This document shows, piece by piece, positions 21,425 through 34,900 of a stretch of DNA of 64,000 nucleotides. Each line of letters starts with the position of its first letter. Positions within the stretch are counted from its first letter, which is position 1. Position numbers and translations under genes: made by a program. The stretch is taken from the NCBI GenBank assembly GCA_940671915.1, contig CALNVZ010003433.1, positions 31,614,677-31,678,676 of the forward strand, written 5' to 3'. The stretch comes from Paracentrotus lividus. Taxonomy: Eukaryota > Echinodermata > Echinoidea > Camarodonta > Echinidae. The notes under the pieces were generated by a model. It saw only the letters and a program-made list of their open reading frames with translations. It was not told where the DNA came from and ran no database searches.

Positions 21425-22966
21425 GTACGTGAGTCTGCAAAGAAACTCTTGAGGAAAGCATAATGAATAATTTGAGGAGTTCTTCGCTTAGCATCTGAAA
21501 CCAGTTCATTGAATACTCTTTAACAATATCCAATTGTGGTTGTTTATTAGGAGTCCTGATAAATAAATCAATAAACAATACAAAACAAAAACAAATTGAT
21601 TTAGTTTTGTCTGGGAAAATAGCCTGTTACATCCTCAAGGTATATTGGAACCCTTTGTAGATCAAGTCCAAGCTATTGTGCAACTTTTTCCCGTGTGTTA
21701 CGGACAAATAATTTACCTTATTATTATGAGCACGAACACAACAAGATTTTGTGAGAACAAGGCCAATCCTGGTCCTAAGAGTAAACATATTTAAATGTTT
21801 GTGTGTGCCTATTTGTTCATTTAAACTAGATTTTGTAAAAAGAGGATAATTGATTTGCTCCTGAGCATATTGATATAACAGGAGAGGACTGTATATACAT
21901 GTACCACAGATCTCGGTCTTCCTATTTCTTGACAAAGTAAATGCATCATACAGAAATTATGTATGCTTAAGACATCACGAGCTTTTGTGTCTTGTTTGCG
22001 TTATGCGCATGATTAAACAGGAACTTTGAAAATTTGTCAACACTGATCTATTCCCAAATACCCAAGTTATCTACAATCCAAATACAAAAATGTAGTATAC
22101 ATCTCCATCTAATAGCACATTTGTTCAACTCTCATTTGGTTTCATCACCAGCAAGTCTACATTGTAACAACCGTATTGCCACTTCTTCTTCTCCAATTAC
22201 ACTAATTAAATAAAATCTCCATAAATGTAAACCTAAAGTTCGAAAACATGTACATGTACTAGACCAAAAAAAAATGGTTGTTAATTTACAATATTAACTG
22301 GCCTGTATAGATACTTATACGCGATTTGTCAATATGAAGTCATGTGACAATTGTAACAAGGATGATTATTGTAATGTTTCAAAACATTGCATAAAATAGG
22401 TTATTTATGTGTTTTTAATGTAGCGCTAGGGTCCTATCATTTTTGGATTATCAAACCATATTTCATTTTGAAGAATAAAACCCTATTTCATAATTGGATT
22501 ACCAAATCAAACTCTATTTTACTTACTATATGCCATATATTTCGCATCCATAAATTTTGGGGATTTTGCTTCAAGACGGGGAATTCGCGAGAGTATATTT
22601 TCAGGAATTTATTGTATTTGCATTCACTTTGTACAGAAATATCACAAAGTGAAAATTTTTGCATTCAGTAAATCGCGAAATTCACGAAAATAAAACCACC
22701 TGGGCTAATGAGCTGTAACCACTCAAACAATAGTCTACGTAAGGTTAATTCAAGATGATGAACTCATGCCAGTATGCATACTGTGTACTGTATCTCTACA
22801 GCAAAAAGTTAACCTTTCCTGGTGGAGTCTCGTTGGTATATGACAGCAAATACCAGGTGCTCTGGTTCAGTACCTGACTCAAGTACTTCCGATGCAATAC
22901 CCTTCACCAAAAAGCTCAATAGATATCTTTCCAATTTATGTCTCTATTTCCAGTTTGTAGGCTTCA

Positions 22967-25900
22967 TCAGACAGGCGCTTTGATAGGAATCACTTGGTTT
23001 TTGTATCTTTTTAATGTAGAAGTGACTGGGGTTAACACTCCTTTGGCACAATAATTTTTCTCCATGCCTGGTTGATTCAGACGATCAAAGAGTGGTTGGA
23101 TTAGGCCCTTCTCAAGATCTGCTCCAAAGACATACTGAAAGAAGAAAAAAATCACAGAATAATATAAGAACAAAGACTAAAACTCACAAGAAATACATAA
23201 TTTAAAAAAAAAACAGCATCACTTCACGGTGATCATTCGCATTTATCTCCAAGTTGACTTTTATCGCTCGGGTATATGCCAGGTTCTATATCTTCTGATC
23301 ACTCGAGCATTGGAAGTTAAGGGGATCTCTTAAACGGATATCAACATAAGGGCTTGTCATAGCTCAGTCGGTAGAGCATCAGTCCAGCAATCAGAAGGTC
23401 TCAGGCTCAAGATGGAATCTTATTTTTATTTGCTCCTTTTTTATTGAATATTAGAAAGGCAAAATCTCCCCATCCCAAACTGAAAACTGAAATATTTTAT
23501 GCTCAGTGTGGCAAGATTTCATTATAAAATGGTGTCTGTGATTAGAGAGCTAAATTAGAGAAAGAGCTATTAAAGACATGTGATACAAAATTTAAAAAAA
23601 ATGATGAATATTATCATTATACAAATGATGCACATATGTGAGGATCGGTAGGTTTTGCGAGCACAAGGTAACTGATGAACTGTTAAACCCACGAAGCGCA
23701 GCCGAGTGGGTTTAGACTAGTTTTCATAGTTACCACATTCTCACTAGTCCTACCGATGCACAAACAAACCTGTGTATCATTTGTTTTATAAGAAAGGTTT
23801 TTTGGCGGAAAAATCAATATTCTTACAACTATGCATAAGTTTTTACATCATCCATAGCTAGCCATTCTATAAATTTTATTGATGGGATTAGCTCGAGCTA
23901 CTGCATTTACAATGTACCAAGCGAAGGTAGACCAACAAGATTTTTTAATGGACATTCAAACAGAAATGTTAAAACTGTGATGTTAAAGCATGGCTACTGA
24001 TAATAATATTGTTTGTATGTACTTACATCTCTAAAGGATTCATAAATTGCTCTGAATGCTAGCTGCTTCTCGTTGTGATAAACCCCTCTGTTTCCATGTA
24101 TAACAGCTATCCCATGTTCATTTGTACGATGGCAGTTGTTGGAATACATGCAGTGGTCCGGGCGGTAATTCCATTCACAAGGGTAAGGAAACAGTCCCTC
24201 TGTGTAAGAAAGGTCAAAGAGTAAAAAATGGTACATTTTGAGCTGTTGGAGTACAAGAATGAGAGGATAGCCCCTCTGCAGAAGAAGTGTCAGAGGTTAA
24301 GAATGCTAGCTTATGAGCCTTGTCCTAGAAACGGGTTAATCACTCTAAGATTTTAGACTACATTTGTATATGTACCCTACTGTATATTGTACAAATAACC
24401 TAGTTGTAGGTTCAAGAAAGAAATTGGTGGGAAAAAAATCTGATTAATCTTCAGTTGGTACATCATCATATAATGCCTCATACAAATACCCTAATAATAT
24501 GTACATCTAAATATCTTTTTCTTCCTCCACATTTGCCGGTATAGTCATGAATTCCAGAGTGTAGGCCTGGGCCGGTATTCTGAAAATTGTCTTATCTTTT
24601 ATCTTATCTCAAAAGATAATAGCTCACTAAGATAATCCTTAATACATATTCCGAAAATTATCTTATCTGTCTACGGACCACCCTTATATTATCTCTGTCA
24701 CGCCCAATTTTTTATCATCAACGAATCATTAAAGGTTTTAAATACTTAGGTCAACCAATCGAAGTGCCCCTTCTGTAAAACAATTCAGATGCTGTTTGCA
24801 TGCGCATTATTAAAGTTAAGCGTGATTTTATCTTGCGCGATTTGTGCGCTATCATCTGCAAAAGAGTACAAGCTAAGTTTTCTTTATGATGTAAGATAGA
24901 TTCTATTGTGACGTTTTTTCTAGGTTTTGTTAACATACTTGCATCAAAATGAAAAGGTGTGACGTCTCAAATGAGGTCACAATTTACAACAAAATTTGCA
25001 AAAGCTACTCTACTTTTTTTCTGAATGTTTCTTCTGTAGACCTAGAGATCTTTTATGACACATAAATTTCCCCTTCTTCAAATAACATTACAGCAAATTC
25101 AATCAAGGTACTATCAGATAATTCGTTTTTCTGTTTTGGAAACGGAAAAGCAAAAACGGAATATTGGGCAAAAACTGATTCTGATTTGTAATGACAAAAC
25201 AGAATATTAAACACCTCCTCTGATTTCCTTTTTTCGTTTTTCCGTTTCCAAAACAGAAAAACGAATTATCTGATAGTACCGTTTAATATTTCCTATTTTC
25301 TTTTTCCGTTTTGCGTGCGGAGCCAGAACAAAGACATTCGAAAGGGAAGAGAGGACACTTGTATACCGGGCAATGTAACGCTCTATATAAATTAATTATG
25401 TATTTAACATGTACAGCTCATGAGCGGCTTTCAAAGTATAGGAATGTGCGTCCCTTGCGCCCTGCCCTTGATCAGCCTAATACTGCAGACCTGTCGAAAG
25501 TCCGAGGGGGGGGGGGTGCAGTTACATGGGAATTACATTGGAGCCCAAAATTAAATGTTAGATTTTGGCCGTGCGCACGTTTTCCCTATACGTCACGCCA
25601 AAAAAGCAAAAACGTACATCATGATTTTACACTTCCACGACGGTCGAGCGATAGGGGAGGGGGGGGGGTAGACATGCGTTTTGTTGGGCCATCGGCAAGT
25701 CAAAAGATCATCACCCATAGAGGTAGGGATAAGACATTACTTGGGTTTGTCATCAATCATCATTTTAAAAATATAATAGTATAAAAATAAATACCAAGGG
25801 AGAAGGGCCCAGGCCCCAAATCAAGGAACTTTTTTCTAAATTTTTGGTATGGGGCCGCTCCCGCTCGACCCCCCCCCCACCCCCCCCCCCTTAATCGCTT

Positions 25901-28900
25901 GGTAAACTTGACGTGTAAAAAATTGATGTAGCTTTTTGCTCGCACGGTCTGGCGTGACGTAGTAAAAAAAATATTGGGTCTGCCAAAATCTGAAACAATT
26001 TTGGTCCACTTCTAATTTGCCACTGCCCCCCCCAAAAAAAAGAGGAGTTTTGACAGGTCTGCAGTAGCGGATCAAGGCAGGGGCACAAGGGATGCACTTC
26101 CTATACTTTGAAAGCGCGCTCATTAGCTGTACATGTTATAAATACATCATTAATTTAGAGCGTTATATTGCCCGGTATAACGAGTGTCCTCTCTTCCCTT
26201 TCGAATGTCTTTGTTCTGGCTCCGCACGCAAAACGGAAAAAGGAAAAAGGAAATATTAAACAGTACTATCAGATATTCGTTTTTCTGTTTTGGAAACGGA
26301 AAAACGAAAAAAGGAAATCAGAAGAGGTGTTCAATATTCTGTTTTGTCATTACAAATCAGAATCAGTTTTTGCCCAATATTCTGTTTTGCTTTTCCGTTT
26401 CCAAAACAGAAAAACAAATTATCTGATAGTACCACTTGATTAAAATCACAGTTATCATTGAGATACCTAGCCCCTACCTGTTGGTAAATTTTCTTGTTGT
26501 TGCCAAGGTAGTTTAAGATAAAAAATAGATAAGACAATTTTCAGAATACCTTATCATCTCAAGATTTTATCTTGCACACAGATATATTTGTGTGTGCTGG
26601 TGTCTAACTTTACGCAAAACAGCCCTGACATCATGCGCACTCAGTGAAAGTTACAAGAAAAGATAATATAATTTTTGAATACGAATTTTGTCTTTACTCT
26701 GAAGATACAAGAATATTTGTCTTAAGACAAGTTTCAGAATACGGCCCCAGGGCCCGTAAACACAAAGGTTTGCAATCAATTGCAAATTTGAAAGGCCTAT
26801 TCTGATTGTTGGCTGGTCTGTTTGTTGAACAAAATGCGCCGTGTAACAAAGATTCTTGATTGGCTATTGCCATTATGCGATTTTTGGAAATTGCAAACCT
26901 TTGTTGTTACGGGGGCCAGGTCATAAGATACAACGATTATGTTTGTACATCCCTGTCTATAGTTTTTACTTACATGGAAAACTATGAAAGAAAATTTTCA
27001 TAACATCTTGATTTCCATGTGTGGTAATCTTCAATGTGTTATTGTAGGCCATATACACAACAATTTCATAACTAGCATATATTTTTTTTCTTTTACCATA
27101 GTGTTCTCCTGTTATAACAAGATTTCATTTTGCATACAATGAGGCAGTTGCCCCATCCCAATTTCAAACATGTCCACATGTATCTATGTGTCTACATGTA
27201 TTGTTAGCAAGAGTTCATTATAATGAGGTAAATAGCTTTGTACTAAGCACCTCATTATAACAGGAGTGGACTGTATTAACCCTTGGCGTGCCACAGACAC
27301 ATTTTCGTGCAATTGTACTTATTATCTATACAATCGTAATAATTCATTTTCTCTTGATTGCTGGCAGTATAGGCTTTGCAAATAGCACAGTCGATTGTAT
27401 TGTGTATGTGAATCAATTTCCAGTCATTTACACCAAGCAACACTATTTCATACCAATTTAAAAGATTTTAAAAGAAATTCTACTTTTTTTGCTATTAATT
27501 AATCTGGCACGTTAAGAGTTAAGTAAAAGTTACCTGGATGGTCATCTAAGACATGTAGAATCCTACTAAGATCTCTCCCTGTCATCTTCAGTTTGTAATG
27601 ATTTCTATCATATATCCCAGAATATATGTGTTACTATGCAGTATATCATATACCCCAACATATATTTGTATTTGATTTGATTTGATTTAGTTTTATTTTA
27701 ACAGGGTAACTCCTTCAGTTAATAAAAACCGTTCTTCCAGGAGGCCCTGTAAAACATCAAAATTTAACAATTATTCAGATACAATTCACAATATACAATA
27801 TACAGTTTGACAAGAAAATATATGAACAAACCATAAAATCATTAACGCACAAACCATTTTATGAAGACTAGTCATTACTAGTAGGTGATTTAGTTAAGGA
27901 GGATATCCACATTTCTTAGTAAATTTAGGAACATTATAATTATTTCAAATAAATAAACTTGTACTATGCAATGAAACTCACGTGGATAGTCATGAAATAG
28001 AATATTGATAAGATCCTGATCTCCCCATGTGATCTTCAGTTTGTATTCATGATACATTGGCACAATCTTTTGAGTCCATCCAAATCGTCTCATTCTAGTG
28101 AGGTTCATGAGCATTACACCGGAGTTCATTCCTGTCTCACCGTAGTAGGGGTGCCTTGCAAATCTGTTATACCTGTACAAAAATCAGTAAATAGACTTTA
28201 AATTGACAACAAAATTAAATGACTTTGGTACATGTCCATGGGGTTAAAACATAAAAAATTAATATTCTATAAATTAAATATTTGCATACAGATATTTTGG
28301 GGATTAAGCAGTTGCAAAGTTGTAAGCCATACAACAAAAACATTTGTCAGTATAATCCTTCTTTTTGTGCCAAACTTGATGGATTACACAGGAGAGGCAA
28401 TTCTATAGCAAAGAAAAGAAGTCCCCAGCTGTGAGAGAAAACCATAAGGGACAGTATTGTTTACATGAATAAAACCTGTTTCATACCCCCTTTGACTTTG
28501 ACTTTGACCCAATGAAGTACACTTTGTTCCATAAGAAAATTATGGACCACTATTATTTCACTTTACATTCAAGCTGTGCTATTTACACAGACATACATAT
28601 TGTACCCACTTTTGAAGTCTGAAGATAAACGCTGCCATTGCCAAGTATATTCACATTATAAAGCACACATTTGTATTGCATGTAGCCCACCTCAAAATGA
28701 TCACTTCTTGATTTGTCTGTGCTCCTATGCTCTCTATTCTTATATTCATATTTCCCCAAATAATAATAATAATAATAATAAAGGAAAATATGAATCCGGA
28801 CAAAAAAGGGAAGATTTTAAATGTGAGACAGATTTGTGCAGATTGACAAAAGAAGAAGCAAATTGAGAGAGATTGAGTGGAGAGATATCAAAGTGAAAGA

Positions 28901-31900
28901 AAAGGAGGAACAAAGATTCTCTGTTGTTATGGCTGATAGGCACATCAGAATCAGAGTGTGTACTTCAGTTGTTTCAATCTTCAGCAGTGTAGAACACCCT
29001 TGCGAGCATTACACCCCAAATTGCTAAGTGATGTGAGCTGAATGCACAGTATACATTTTTTTTTAATGCAATTGCAGCACAATTGTATCGTTAGTAGAAG
29101 TCCTCATTATGTATGCAGAAAGGCAAACAAAACAAGGCAAATAAAGAGCAAGAGAACCTTGCAATCGTTCCATATTTTATGTGCTATTTCAAGAAGAAAA
29201 AAGGTGGGCTTATTACATGTATAAAGACAGACAGAGTGACCAGCTTTTCATCAAGGTAGGGTGAGGCAGAGGGAAGGGGTAGGCATATTAAATACATTAT
29301 TTTATATATACATACAACTGTATATCCTTACCATCCAATATTTTTGACCTCATGTTCAGGTGTCATGGCAGCCATCTGAGTTGAATTGAATTGCTTGAAG
29401 AAACTATAGATCTCATCAATAGGACGGATGAACAGTATATCAGTGTCTACATAAAGCAGAGAGTCTACATTGGGTAGGAGATCCTAGGATAGAGCAATAG
29501 ATAATTTTAAAAAATAAAACAATGATTAAGTTAATATTTTTTTTAAATAAAAGAAAAAAGGTTATCATAGCTTGGACGGATTACAAGACATAGAAATAAC
29601 AAGATGAATCCTCGACCGCGCGCGGTCGAAATATATGCCTCCGCCATTGCCAGATCAGAAAAATATCGCACATTCATATCATTCAATTTGCTTTACAGAA
29701 TGACATTTTTGACCTTGACCTTTGACCTTGTGACCCCAAACCTAATCAGACCATATTCTTCTGGTGATAGATACTCATACCTGCCAACTGTCCCGATTTT
29801 CCCGGGACAGTCCCGATTTTTGACATTAAAACCACCCAAAAATCGGGACGTCCCGATTTTCGTTGCATTCCAGAAAAAAAAAAAAAAAAACCCGTTGAAA
29901 CGACTAAAACAAGTCTATACCGTCGAATGTTGAAACGGCTAATAAACAAGTCTAATCGACATCGGCAAAACGGTACAGTTTGTGTGTGTACTGATTTCTA
30001 GTGTACGCAGCGCGCGCAGCGGATAGATCGAGCGAGCATGCACTGCACTGTGCATTGACAATCGTGTATCCGCGCGATGTGTAACGTACGTGCATTGCAT
30101 TGCATGCGCATGCAACTTCAATTCAGTTGCAATTTGTCGTACACATGACTAGCTATATGCATGCACCGGACGTACGTATCGGCGGAAAGCAAGCTTTTCA
30201 TTGCGTGGAGCTTTTAATCGATAACAAGGAATTATACATCATCATGGACAAGGAAGGCAAAATAGTCAAACTTGATACTTCAAAGAGGCTTTGCATCTAC
30301 AAAGACAGCTACAGCACAGAATATCCGTGTTTACCAAATCAAGAAAGGGCACAATCATGCCTTCTGTCGCATTTGCAGAACGGATGTTAGCATTGCGCAC
30401 GGTGGACGAAACGATCTTGAAGGACATATCAGCACTGCCAAGCATAAAACCAATGAGAAAAACGAGCCGTCGTAATCACAGAAATTAACAGCTTTCTTCA
30501 ATAAAAAGGATTCAAAGGAAGACTTTAGTGTCATTAATGCTGAAAACCAAATTCTGTGGTTTTATGTGGAGCATAATTTGGCCATCGGGTTGCTGATCAC
30601 AGTGGACCACTTTCCGGGAAATGTTCCCAGATTCTCAAATCGCAAAGAAGTATGCATGCTCAAGAACCAAAACAAAACACATAATCAAATGTCTTGCTGA
30701 CACTGACAGTGATGAGCTTGCAGACAAGCTCAGAAAGCAACCATTCAGCCTGGCGACTGACGGAAGTACAGATATGGACAGTATAAACTTTATCCTGTGG
30801 TGGTCAAGACATTTGATGAGTCTGTGGGTGAGTACGGTGAAGTAGTATGCCAAAATCTTAGCCATGAAAGAATGCACCGAGCAGTCAACGAGGAAAACAT
30901 ATTTACATACTGGACAGCGAACTAAAAGAAAGGAACATACCATGGAGTAATTGCATTAGTTTCGCAACCGACAACGCTTCCGTAATGATCGGCAAACATC
31001 AAGGTGTAGCAACACGGATCAAAGGAAAGAACCCAAATGTTTTTGTGGTCGGTTGCGCATGTCATTTAATTCACCTTGCAGCAAAGAAGGGATGCAAGTG
31101 CCTCAAGTACCAGTTGGACGATTTGCTGGTGGATATCTGGTATTACATAGACAAAAGTCAGTTGAGACACAGGCGGATAATTAATCTCCAGAAACAACAT
31201 GGCCAGGAAGTCAGGAAGATCTTGAAACATGTGCCAACCAGGTGAGTTTTATATTTATCGTAAAATCATTATTATGAAAATTGTCTACTCTCTACTAAGT
31301 TCAATTTTTTTTCTTTTAAACTTGTAAGCCTACTCTACTACTTGAATTTTGAAATGACAAATAAGCTTCCTAAAACCAGGAGGTTTTTTTTTTAAAGCAA
31401 AATCGACAATTTTCCCATGATTTTGAAGCAGGTTCTGTCACCAATTATTGTGTATTTATCAACACTATCACATGTAAACAAGTGTTGATTTTATTGAAAT
31501 ACTTATTCATATTTTATTTTTATTTCACAGATGCTCTCCGCTAGAAAAGGCTGTTTCAAGACTGTTGGAATACTGGGAAGCTTTGACGTACTTCTTCAAA
31601 GAAGAAAGTGATCCAAAGAGAAAGACATCAGAAAAGAGTGAGACCAACAGCAAGAAAGTGATGACGAGCAATAGAACCACAAGAGCAAGAAGGTTTCAGT
31701 CAGCACATCGGTGAACAGCTCTTCCAATCTCAAGAGGAAGTTACCCATGACCAGCGCCAGCAATCCTGAAAAGAAGAGCAAGGTGAATCCAGTTTCTGGC
31801 AATAACAGCTCTTCCACTCTGAAGAGGAAGTTACCCATGACCAGCATCAGCAATCCTGTAAAGAAGAGCAAGATGGATCCAGTTTCTGGCAATAACAGCT

Positions 31901-34900
31901 CTTCCAATCTCAAGAGGAAGTTACCCATACCAGCACCGGCAATCCTGAAAAGAAGAGCAAGGTGGATCCAGTTTCTGGCAATAACAGCTCTTCCATTCTG
32001 AAGAGGAAGTTACCCATGACCAGCATCAGCAATCCTGTGAAAAGAGCAAGCCTGACCCGAAGACCAAGACTCAAGAGTGTACTACTTTGAATCAGAAGAA
32101 TGCTCCAAGCCAATGTAGCAGTACTCCTACTCTTGAGGAGCAGAATCCTTTGCCAATTAGAAAAGTTTTGACATCAATCAGTATCTCTTCAAGCAACACA
32201 AATTGGCGGAAAAAACACTGTTCAAGTAAAAAATCTGTCACAAAAACTCATCAAAAACTAGTAACCAAAGGAACAACCGAATGACAGCAAACCAACCGCA
32301 TCTAATAACAACTTCGAGATCCCAACTGTAGACTGTATGCTCTGTTTCCTGAAAGCCCAATTACCCTGTTTCAATCAAGTAATGAGGTAAGTTCAGTATT
32401 TGTGAGCCAATTTGTATTTGCAGCTTTGAGTTTTTGTGGAATTCACTGTTTTCTTCATGATCTAAATTTCAACATAACACATTATTACTGCTGACTACAA
32501 TGTTATGACAAGAGCCATGGTTACTATTACATATATGTACTTAATTCCATTGACATTCAATGTTTACTACTAACATCTTGTTTTAGAAAATTATTTAGTT
32601 TTGTCAATAATTGGTAAATAAAAGCTTGTTTTCAATGTTTAATGATGGGACTTTTTGCAGCATGTTGCCCTAATAATTTGTGAATTCGTCTAATTGTTCT
32701 TTATTACTACTTGTTGCAATTTATTAAAGTTTTCGAAAGTAATGAGGTTAGTTCAGTATTTATGAGCCCTTTTATATTTGCAGCTTTGATTTTTCACAGA
32801 ATTCACTGTTTTCTTCATGATCTAAATGTTAGCATAACACAATATTACTACTGAATACAATGTTATGTCAAGAGTCATGGCACTATTACTAATTTCATTA
32901 ACATTCAGTTTTTACTACTAATATTTTATTGTTATAGATTTATTAAGTTTTGTCAATAATTGTTAATAAAAGCATGTTTTCAATGTTTCATGACAGGAGT
33001 TTGCAGCATGGTGCCCTGATAGCCTGTGAGTCTAATTGTTCTTTACTACTTGTTGCAATTTTATTAAAGTTTGCTTGATGATTTTTTTTGTCCCAGTAAA
33101 TTGCTTCAAAAATAAAAGTGTTGCACTTGATTATTAAAATGTTCATCTGTTTATTTGTATTAGATTTCCAACTAAGCAGTATCTTTTCTGATCTCAAAAG
33201 TATAAAGTACAATCTTAATCATTAAAATCAAAGTTACTTTCAGATACTCTTGTCAAAAGCATTTCAGTTGCACAATCTCATTGTCTTTGAAATGGTCCTT
33301 GATGTTATATCACATTTTCTGAAATAAAATTCACATTGATGCTGGGTTGCAAATTTGTTAAATGATTGTTTGGGCTTTTTCTATTTTAGATGCTGCAGAA
33401 TGACGAACCACAGATTCACAAGATACGTGATATCCTCCTAGAGCAGCTAAAAAGTATCCTTGTAAAGTTCATGAAGTCAGACATTATTCTTGGTGCTTCA
33501 GATATCACCAGGTTAGATAGTGCAAATGCAGAGCATCATAAGAGCACAGAGGATATTGTAATAGGCCACCAGTGTAGATCATTCATTGCAGAAAATAAGG
33601 ACGATCTGGACCTAGATCAGTTTTACTGCAATGTCAAAGACTTTTACATTGCAGCAAGCAAGTACATGACACAAAAATACCCTTTTGATGAAGAACTCTT
33701 GGTTCATGCCAAAGTTGTAGACATACCAAGCAAGAGCAGTGTAAAGTTTTCATCAGTTGAGTATTTTGTAAAACGGTTTGGTTTCATCCCTGATGAGAAG
33801 TTGGATGAACTAGAAACAGAGTTTGTTGAATATCAGGCAGACAGTAGCATTGTGTACGACCCACATACCAGAATTGATGTCCAGTGGTCTGAAAAGCCCA
33901 AATTGAAGATGTCAGCAGAAGCAGAAAGAAATATTCATTGCTTTCATCAGTGATGAAGATGGTTATGACCATCTTCCACAGCAACGCAGATTGTGAGAGG
34001 ATATTTTCAACAGTCGGCAAAAACAAAACAAAGGAGCGTACCAGCATGAACACTGACACTTGGACAGCTTACTTGCTCACAAACTAGCAATGCAATCAAA
34101 GAGAGCAACTTGCTATGAAATGAAGTATCCTCAATCCCTCCTTAAGAAAGCAAAGCAAGCAACTACAAAGCTCTTACAGCTAATCAGCAGTAGTGAGGTG
34201 ATTAAAATTGTACATGTATTCACTAAATGCCAAATTCCCATTTTTTTTTTTTATTAAACGATATTACATTTTGTCTGTGTGTTCTCTTCATGGAGAGCCA
34301 ATTTGAATGTCACATATTATATATTTTTGTGTTAATTTAACCCCCCAAATGGCCCTTGTAATTGTAAAAGTCTCTGGACCCCGCCAGGGGCCTAGGCGGC
34401 CCCCTGGACCCCCGGCCTGAGTTGTCCCTATTTCCAACATTCAAATGTTGGCAGGTATGGATACTACCCTTAAATTTGAAGTTTATATCTTAATTGGTTC
34501 CCGAGATTTCGCGATGACAAACTCAATACATGGATTTTCACATCTTGACCTTGGCGACCCTTGACCTTTTACCTATATAATCCATAATCTAATCAGATCA
34601 TCTTCCTATGGCGGTACATACTACACCTAAGTTTGAAGCTCATATCTCAAATGGTTCTTAAGATATCGCGATAACAAACTCAATACATAGAATTTCACTA
34701 TTTGACCTCCGTGACCTTGACCTTTGACTTACATACTCCAAAATCTAATCAGATCATCTTCCTATAGTGGTTCATACTATCCCCAAGCTTGAAGCTCATA
34801 TCTCAAATGGTTCTTAAGATATCGCGATAACGAACTCAAAACATAGAATTTCACTATTTTTTACCTCTGTGACCTTGAACTTTGACCTACATACTCCAAA

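Larger units (their letters stand above)
16315..22966. other. Gene-free region, possibly in part the long 3' UTR of the xylosyltransferase gene
   Basis: No credible exon on either strand. AT-rich with TACATGTA words. On the minus strand a candidate AATAAA (TTTATT at about 18671) could end a 3' UTR beginning at 22967, which would be over 4 kb; this is a guess. Repeats within it are listed separately. At 22400-22690 there is an old, diverged inverted stretch without coding features. Confidence 0.35.
30272..34200 (+). pseudogene. hAT transposase, broken
   Basis: Pieces in order: a BED-like finger [17 protein letters not shown] with HISTAKH (30330-30450); the region [16 protein letters not shown] (30740-30785); the catalytic-core stretch [18 protein letters not shown] and [17 protein letters not shown] (30950-31100) ending [11 protein letters not shown] at a gt donor (31242). 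It rejoins at acceptor 31530 with [21 protein letters not shown] later exon from 33390 ends frameshifted, and the C-terminal hAT dimerisation motif [20 protein letters not shown] follows at about 33990-34050. Several frameshifts and stops make it inactive. Transposition function is inferred from the family. Confidence 0.8.
29776..34459 (+). mobile_element. Decayed hAT-superfamily DNA transposon (4.68 kb)
   Basis: Ends CATACCTGCCAAC and GTTGGCAGGTATG are 13-bp perfect inverted repeats. The flanking direct repeat is GATACT (29770-29775 and 34460-34465). The left subterminal region repeats TCCCGATTTT in both orientations, including a palindrome around CGGGACGTCCCG near 29850. The interior encodes hAT transposase pieces on the + strand. 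A 6-bp duplication is short for hAT (usually 8), so target-site decay or a 1-2 base end error is possible. Confidence 0.8.

Noticed and set aside
23350..23421. Functional tRNA gene
   Set aside because: Box A is good, but the T-arm and acceptor stem do not pair.
25311..25784. 157-codon open frame
   Set aside because: Lies within the arm of the compound foldback and runs through G homopolymers; no domain, and the inverted arm has no matching frame.
31596..31928. 110-codon minus-strand frame with repeated LLLPETG segments
   Set aside because: Antisense reading of the 90-bp tandem repeat of the hAT transposase.
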